A model generated the notes under the pieces. That model had not been told where the DNA came from. It saw nothing but the letters and a program-made list of their open reading frames with translations, and did no database searches. Shown piece by piece: positions 5,462-8,565 of a stretch of 8,565 nt of DNA. The stretch's first letter is position 1. Each line of letters starts with the position of its first letter. A program made the translations under genes and the position numbers. Source of the stretch: an uncultured Faecalibacterium sp. (GTDB lineage: Bacteria > Bacillota > Clostridia > Oscillospirales > Ruminococcaceae); NCBI GenBank assembly GCA_934561485.1, contig CAKTGS010000086.1, forward strand, positions 1-8,565, given 5' to 3'.

Positions 5462-7172
5462 GACGAACGGTGTGTTTACCGCCCTCCGCATGGCAGCGGC
5501 CGCGCACCATCTGCTCACGGCGGGCACGTTCCTGTGCGTGGCGGCCTCGGTGGCGGCATCGCTGCTGCCGCCGCTGCTGCTGGCCCGCGTCATTGACCGG
5601 CTGACGGCGGACCTTCCGCTGACTGTTGCGGCAGTGCTGCTCTACTTTGGCAGTCTGGCGCTGGAAGGGGCGCTCTCTTCGGCGCAGGAAAGCCTGCTGG
5701 TGCTGTTCGGCCAGAAGATGACCCACGCCCTGCGCTCGGAAATGTCCCGAAAGCTTACCCGGCTGCCCGCCGGCACCTTGGTGGATCAGAACCCCGGCGA
5801 GGTGGCAGCCCGCTTTTCCGGCGATGTGGATACCGTGGAAGCGTTGTTCACCTCCGGCATCATCAGCATGGTGGCGGATGCCTGCCGCATCCTTTCCATT
5901 ATGGCAGTCATCGCGGTAAAAAACCCCGGCCTGGCACTGATCTTGCTGCTGGTGCTGCCGCTGTTTGCTGTGTTCACCCGCCATGTGCAAAAGCGGATGC
6001 TGGCTGCCCAACTGGACAACCGCCGCGCAGTGGCGGCGGTGTCCGGGCAGGTGCCGGAAACCCTGCACAACACCCGCACCATCCGTGCCCTGGGGCTGGA
6101 AACCTACCGGGAGCACCGCTATGACCAATGCATCGGCGAGAGCTACGCCGCTATGGAACGCACCAATTTTTACGATGCCATCTATTCGCCGGTGGTGCTG
6201 GTGCTGAACGCTGCCGTGGTGGGCATTGTGATGCTGCTGTCCGCTTCCGGCAATGCCACGGTGCTTACCTTCTTTGGCATGTCGGTGGGCACCTCGGTGG
6301 CCGTTATCAATTACGTTTCCCGCATTTTCGCCCCCATCGAGAGCCTGGGCATGGAGATCCAGACCATTCAGTCGGCCATGGCGGGCGTCAAGCGCATTGA
6401 TGCCTTCCTGAACCAGCCGGAGCGCACGATTCCTGCCGCGCGAAAAAACCCCGCACGGGGGAATGTGGAACTTTCGCATGTGACCTTCGGCTACGGCGAA
6501 AAACACGTCCTGAACAATTTTTCCATGACCGTCAAGCAGGGCGAGCAGGTTACACTGGTGGGCCGCACCGGTGCCGGCAAGAGCACCGTGTTCAGGCTGC
6601 TGCTGGGCCTGTACCAGCCGCAGGCCGGTACGGTGACCATTGGCGGTGTGCCCGTGGCAGACATCACAGACCAGGAGCGCCGCACCTGCATTGGCTGCGT
6701 GGAGCAGCATTTTGCCCGGGTGCCGGGCACGGTGCTGGAACAGATCACCCTGGGCGACCCGCAGATCACTGCTGAGATGGCAAAAGACGCCGCTCGGCTG
6801 GCCGGCATGGATGCCGCCATCCAGGCCCTGCCGGAGGGTTACAACACCATGTGCACCGATGGCATGTTCTCGCAGGGTGAGTGGCAGCTGTTGTCCATTG
6901 CCCGTGCCGCCGCAGCAGACCCTGCGGTGCTGCTGCTGGACGAGATCACGGCCAACCTGGATGCCGAGACCGAAGCCCGCGTGCTGGAAGCACTGCGCCG
7001 CGCTTCTGCGGGCCGCACGGTGCTGTCGGTATCCCACCGCATTTACGAAAACCTTGGCGGACGGACCGTGGAGATCAAAACACAGGCACCCCCGGATGCC
7101 GCTGCAAAACCGGGCCAAGATCTTTTCGCCCTTCGCGGCCCTGCGCTCAGAGCGCGGTCTGCGCGGTTTTGA
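5439..7172 (+). CDS. ABC exporter half-transporter, catalytic-site subunit
   Basis: A 577-residue partner of the preceding gene with a six-helix transmembrane domain (stretches near 27-48, 62-79, 139-160, 162-179, 248-268 and 273-293) and a C-terminal ATPase from about 345. Walker A is GRTGAGKST (Lys381), the Q-loop Gln423 is kept, Walker B is VLLLDE with catalytic Glu502, and the switch histidine is His533 in VSHR. The signature is non-canonical, FSQGE (477-481) in place of LSGGQ. In a head-to-tail dimer this signature faces the first subunit's degenerate Walker B, while this subunit's Glu502 faces the first subunit's perfect LSGGQ. ATG 5439 is chosen because AAAGGAGG (5423-5430) is 8 nt upstream; an in-frame ATG at 5454 is possible. 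The final 26 bp overlap the 3' end of the convergent pyruvate-kinase-like gene. Substrate unknown. Confidence 0.93.
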   Translation: MKNRRMHKTNGVFTALRMAAAAHHLLTAGTFLCVAASVAASLLPPLLLARVIDRLTADLPLTVAAVLLYFGSLALEGALSSAQESLLVLFGQKMTHALRSEMSRKLTRLPAGTLVDQNPGEVAARFSGDVDTVEALFTSGIISMVADACRILSIMAVIAVKNPGLALILLLVLPLFAVFTRHVQKRMLAAQLDNRRAVAAVSGQVPETLHNTRTIRALGLETYREHRYDQCIGESYAAMERTNFYDAIYSPVVLVLNAAVVGIVMLLSASGNATVLTFFGMSVGTSVAVINYVSRIFAPIESLGMEIQTIQSAMAGVKRIDAFLNQPERTIPAARKNPARGNVELSHVTFGYGEKHVLNNFSMTVKQGEQVTLVGRTGAGKSTVFRLLLGLYQPQAGTVTIGGVPVADITDQERRTCIGCVEQHFARVPGTVLEQITLGDPQITAEMAKDAARLAGMDAAIQALPEGYNTMCTDGMFSQGEWQLLSIARAAAADPAVLLLDEITANLDAETEARVLEALRRASAGRTVLSVSHRIYENLGGRTVEIKTQAPPDAAAKPGQDLFALRGPALRARSARF

Positions 7173-8100
7173 ACAGATATTCCATGGCCTGCACAGGGTA
7201 CTGCCCGGCGGCGGTTTCGCCGGTGAGCATCAGGCTGGAAGCGCCGTCCAGCACAGCGTTGTAAATGTCGCTGACCTCGGCGCGGGTGGGCACGGCCCGG
7301 GTGCACATGCTGTCCAGCATCTGGGTGACCACCATAAAGGGCACCCCGGCGGCCCGGCAGGCGGCCGAAAGCTGTTTCTGGCAGCGGGGCAGTTCCCACA
7401 GGGGCATGGCGTTGCCCAGGTCGCCCCGGGCGATCACCACTTCGTCCACCAGGTCCAGAAAGTCCGGCAGTGCCTGCACCCCGGCAAGGTTTTCGATTTT
7501 GGCAAAAATGCGGATGTGGGCAGCACCTGCTTCGGCCAGCGCCTGCCGCAGGGCAAGAATGTCCTGCCTGCCCCGCACAAAGGGCAGCATCACGCCGGTC
7601 ACGCCGCAGCTCGATGCAATGCGCAGGTTGGCAAGATCTTCTTCGGTCAGAGTGGGCATGGCCACAGCAAGGCCCGGGGCGGCCACACTCTTGCGGCTTT
7701 GCAGCACGCCGCCCCGCCGTACGGTGCAGGTCAGGCCATGGGCCTCGGCGGCGGTCACCTGTACCAGCAATCTGCCGTCATCCAGCAGCAGCTGCTGCCC
7801 GGGGCGGGCTGCCTGCACGAGCTGGACAGGGCAGGGGATGCCGCCTGCCCCCAGCTGTACCGTGCCGCCCTCCGGCAGGGTGACCGGGCTGGCCAGCCGT
7901 CCGATGCGCAGTTCCGGCCCCTGCAGGTCAATGAGCAGGTCCCAGATGCCGACAGTGCGGATCAACTGCAGCCAGTCGGTGTGCTCGGCCAGTGCTCCGT
8001 GGGAAAGGTTCATGCGGATGCCGGTCATACCGGCTTCCATCATGGCGTGCAACGTTTCGGCGCTGGCACAGGCCGGGCCGATGGTTCCATAAAAATGCAT
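7147..8100 (-). CDS. Short pyruvate-kinase-family protein (catalytic barrel without the C-terminal domain)
   Basis: A 317-residue cytoplasmic protein with the pyruvate kinase barrel, which converts PEP and ADP to pyruvate and ATP. Visible motifs: GTIGPA (5-10), IRMNLSHG with Arg29, Asn31 and Ser33, DLQGPELR (58-65, normally DTKGPEIR), AKIEN with Lys201 and metal-ligand Glu203, ARGDLG with Asp227, VTQMLDSM with Thr259, and PTRAEVSD through LTGETAAGQYPVQA. All residues I would call catalytic or metal-binding are kept; Leu59 and Gln60 depart from the usual Thr-Lys. Ordinary bacterial enzymes are about 470-590 residues; this one stops just after the barrel, at a natural domain edge, and lacks the C-terminal allosteric domain. 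ATG 8100 has AAGGGA 6 nt upstream and lies 15 bp after the LysR stop, so the two are probably cotranscribed. It may be a paralogue with altered control or specificity; true pyruvate kinase activity is likely but not proven. Confidence 0.85.
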   Translation of the reverse strand: MHFYGTIGPACASAETLHAMMEAGMTGIRMNLSHGALAEHTDWLQLIRTVGIWDLLIDLQGPELRIGRLASPVTLPEGGTVQLGAGGIPCPVQLVQAARPGQQLLLDDGRLLVQVTAAEAHGLTCTVRRGGVLQSRKSVAAPGLAVAMPTLTEEDLANLRIASSCGVTGVMLPFVRGRQDILALRQALAEAGAAHIRIFAKIENLAGVQALPDFLDLVDEVVIARGDLGNAMPLWELPRCQKQLSAACRAAGVPFMVVTQMLDSMCTRAVPTRAEVSDIYNAVLDGASSLMLTGETAAGQYPVQAMEYLFKTAQTAL

Positions 8101-8115
8101 AAGGGGTCCCTTCTT

Positions 8116-8565
8116 TCATAGATTGCGCAGGTGTTCCTGCAAAAAGCTACACAAAAGCCGGACACAGGGGTGCTCTGCGTGCTCCGGCTGCAAAAAGGCG
8201 GCGCAGATGGGCGGCATGCCGTCCAGTGCCACGTCCTGAACATTGTCTATGCTGTGGTCGGAGGTGATCTCCAACCGGTCCAGGGCCAGACCGTTGCGCT
8301 CCTGGGTGCGGTAGAGTACCTGATAGAACTTCTCGCCGATCTCCAGTTCCGGGTGCACCCCGGCGTCCAGCAGCGCCTGCCATAGCGGGTGCAGAGCATC
8401 CGGCGCAAAGCCCGGCACCATCAACAGCTGGCCGTCCAGCTCGGCGGGGGAAATGCTTGCCCGCCCCCAGAATGGGCTGCAGCGGGGCACCAGCAAAGCG
8501 GCGGTGTGTTTGGTAAGGGCCGTGCGCGCAAGGCCCGGGGCACAGCCGCCCAGGTCCATCACCAG
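8116..8565 (-). CDS. LysR-type transcriptional regulator, C-terminal effector-binding part (gene runs off the right edge)
   Basis: The last 149 residues are visible; the N-terminal winged helix-turn-helix lies beyond the window. The pattern is that of the periplasmic-binding-protein-like effector domain of LysR regulators: LTKHTAALLVPRCSPFWGRA followed by the ISPAELDGQLLMVPG segment (the usual strand, then 'hPla...i...dL...p.i'), a middle helix-strand part, DGMPPICAAF, and a closing C-terminal helix (LLCSFLQEHLRNL). No start codon is in view; an in-frame GTG at 8562 is internal by alignment with the family. The stop is 15 bp before the short pyruvate kinase gene on the same strand, so this regulator is likely in the same transcript, unlike the usual divergent LysR arrangement. 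Effector unknown. Confidence 0.72.
   Translation of the reverse strand: MVMDLGGCAPGLARTALTKHTAALLVPRCSPFWGRASISPAELDGQLLMVPGFAPDALHPLWQALLDAGVHPELEIGEKFYQVLYRTQERNGLALDRLEITSDHSIDNVQDVALDGMPPICAAFLQPEHAEHPCVRLLCSFLQEHLRNL

Noticed and set aside
3584..5593. 669-codon open frame on the minus strand, and a similar 596-codon one at 5328-7118
   Set aside because: Both are antisense to well-supported ABC exporter genes. Their translations are rich in His, Gln and Arg, have no recognisable motifs and arise from the high GC of third codon positions.
6640..8121. 493-codon plus-strand open frame spanning the ABC/pyruvate-kinase junction
   Set aside because: It is out of frame with the ABC gene and antisense to the pyruvate kinase gene, both of which have strong family motifs. 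Its translation has no domain pattern.

Overview
The window comes from a GC-rich (roughly 60% by eye), low-repeat bacterial chromosome. Strong AAGGAG-type ribosome binding sites, sigma-A style promoters, a FASII gene pair (acpP-accD) and the gene content suggest a Firmicute of the gut Oscillospiraceae/Ruminococcaceae. Faecalibacterium or a close relative is my best guess, made from style rather than from a diagnostic marker. I see no rRNA, tRNA, CRISPR array, insertion sequence or attachment site.

Layout. (1) Positions 1-796, minus strand: the start of a fatty-acid synthesis operon, acpP then accD (accD runs off the left edge), driven by a near-consensus promoter at 858-885. (2) Positions 797-1062: a divergent intergenic region with promoters in both directions and several inverted repeats. 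(3) Positions 1063-3045, plus strand: a 660-residue multidomain protein, the most unusual gene here. Its N-terminus resembles the NADAR family of ADP-ribosyl-guanine glycosidases associated with DarT1 toxins. A long Pro/Ala/Glu-rich linker, an unassigned central module and a second short linker follow. The C-terminus is a Card1/DUF1887-type PD-(D/E)XK nuclease domain with its catalytic residues in place. A strong intrinsic terminator at 3068-3108 closes it as a single-gene unit. (4) Positions 3109-7172, plus strand: a MarR-type repressor with a promoter and a 28-bp palindromic operator, followed by two overlapping half-transporter ABC exporter genes. Their ATPase motifs are complementary in the way expected of an asymmetric heterodimer. 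(5) Positions 7147-8565, minus strand: the 3' half of a LysR-type regulator gene, then a short pyruvate-kinase-family gene coding for the catalytic barrel without the C-terminal domain. Its 3' end overlaps the second ABC gene tail to tail by 26 bp.

How the genes work together. ACP and AccD supply the carrier and half of the malonyl-CoA-forming carboxyltransferase for fatty-acid synthesis. MarR and the ABC pair look like a self-regulated, substrate-inducible efflux operon. The LysR/short-PK pair is probably cotranscribed. The NADAR-nuclease protein fits none of these pathways. It is the candidate for an undescribed system: a possible NAD/ADP-ribose or ADP-ribosyl-DNA sensing (or erasing) module wired to a nuclease, without an adjacent DarT toxin.
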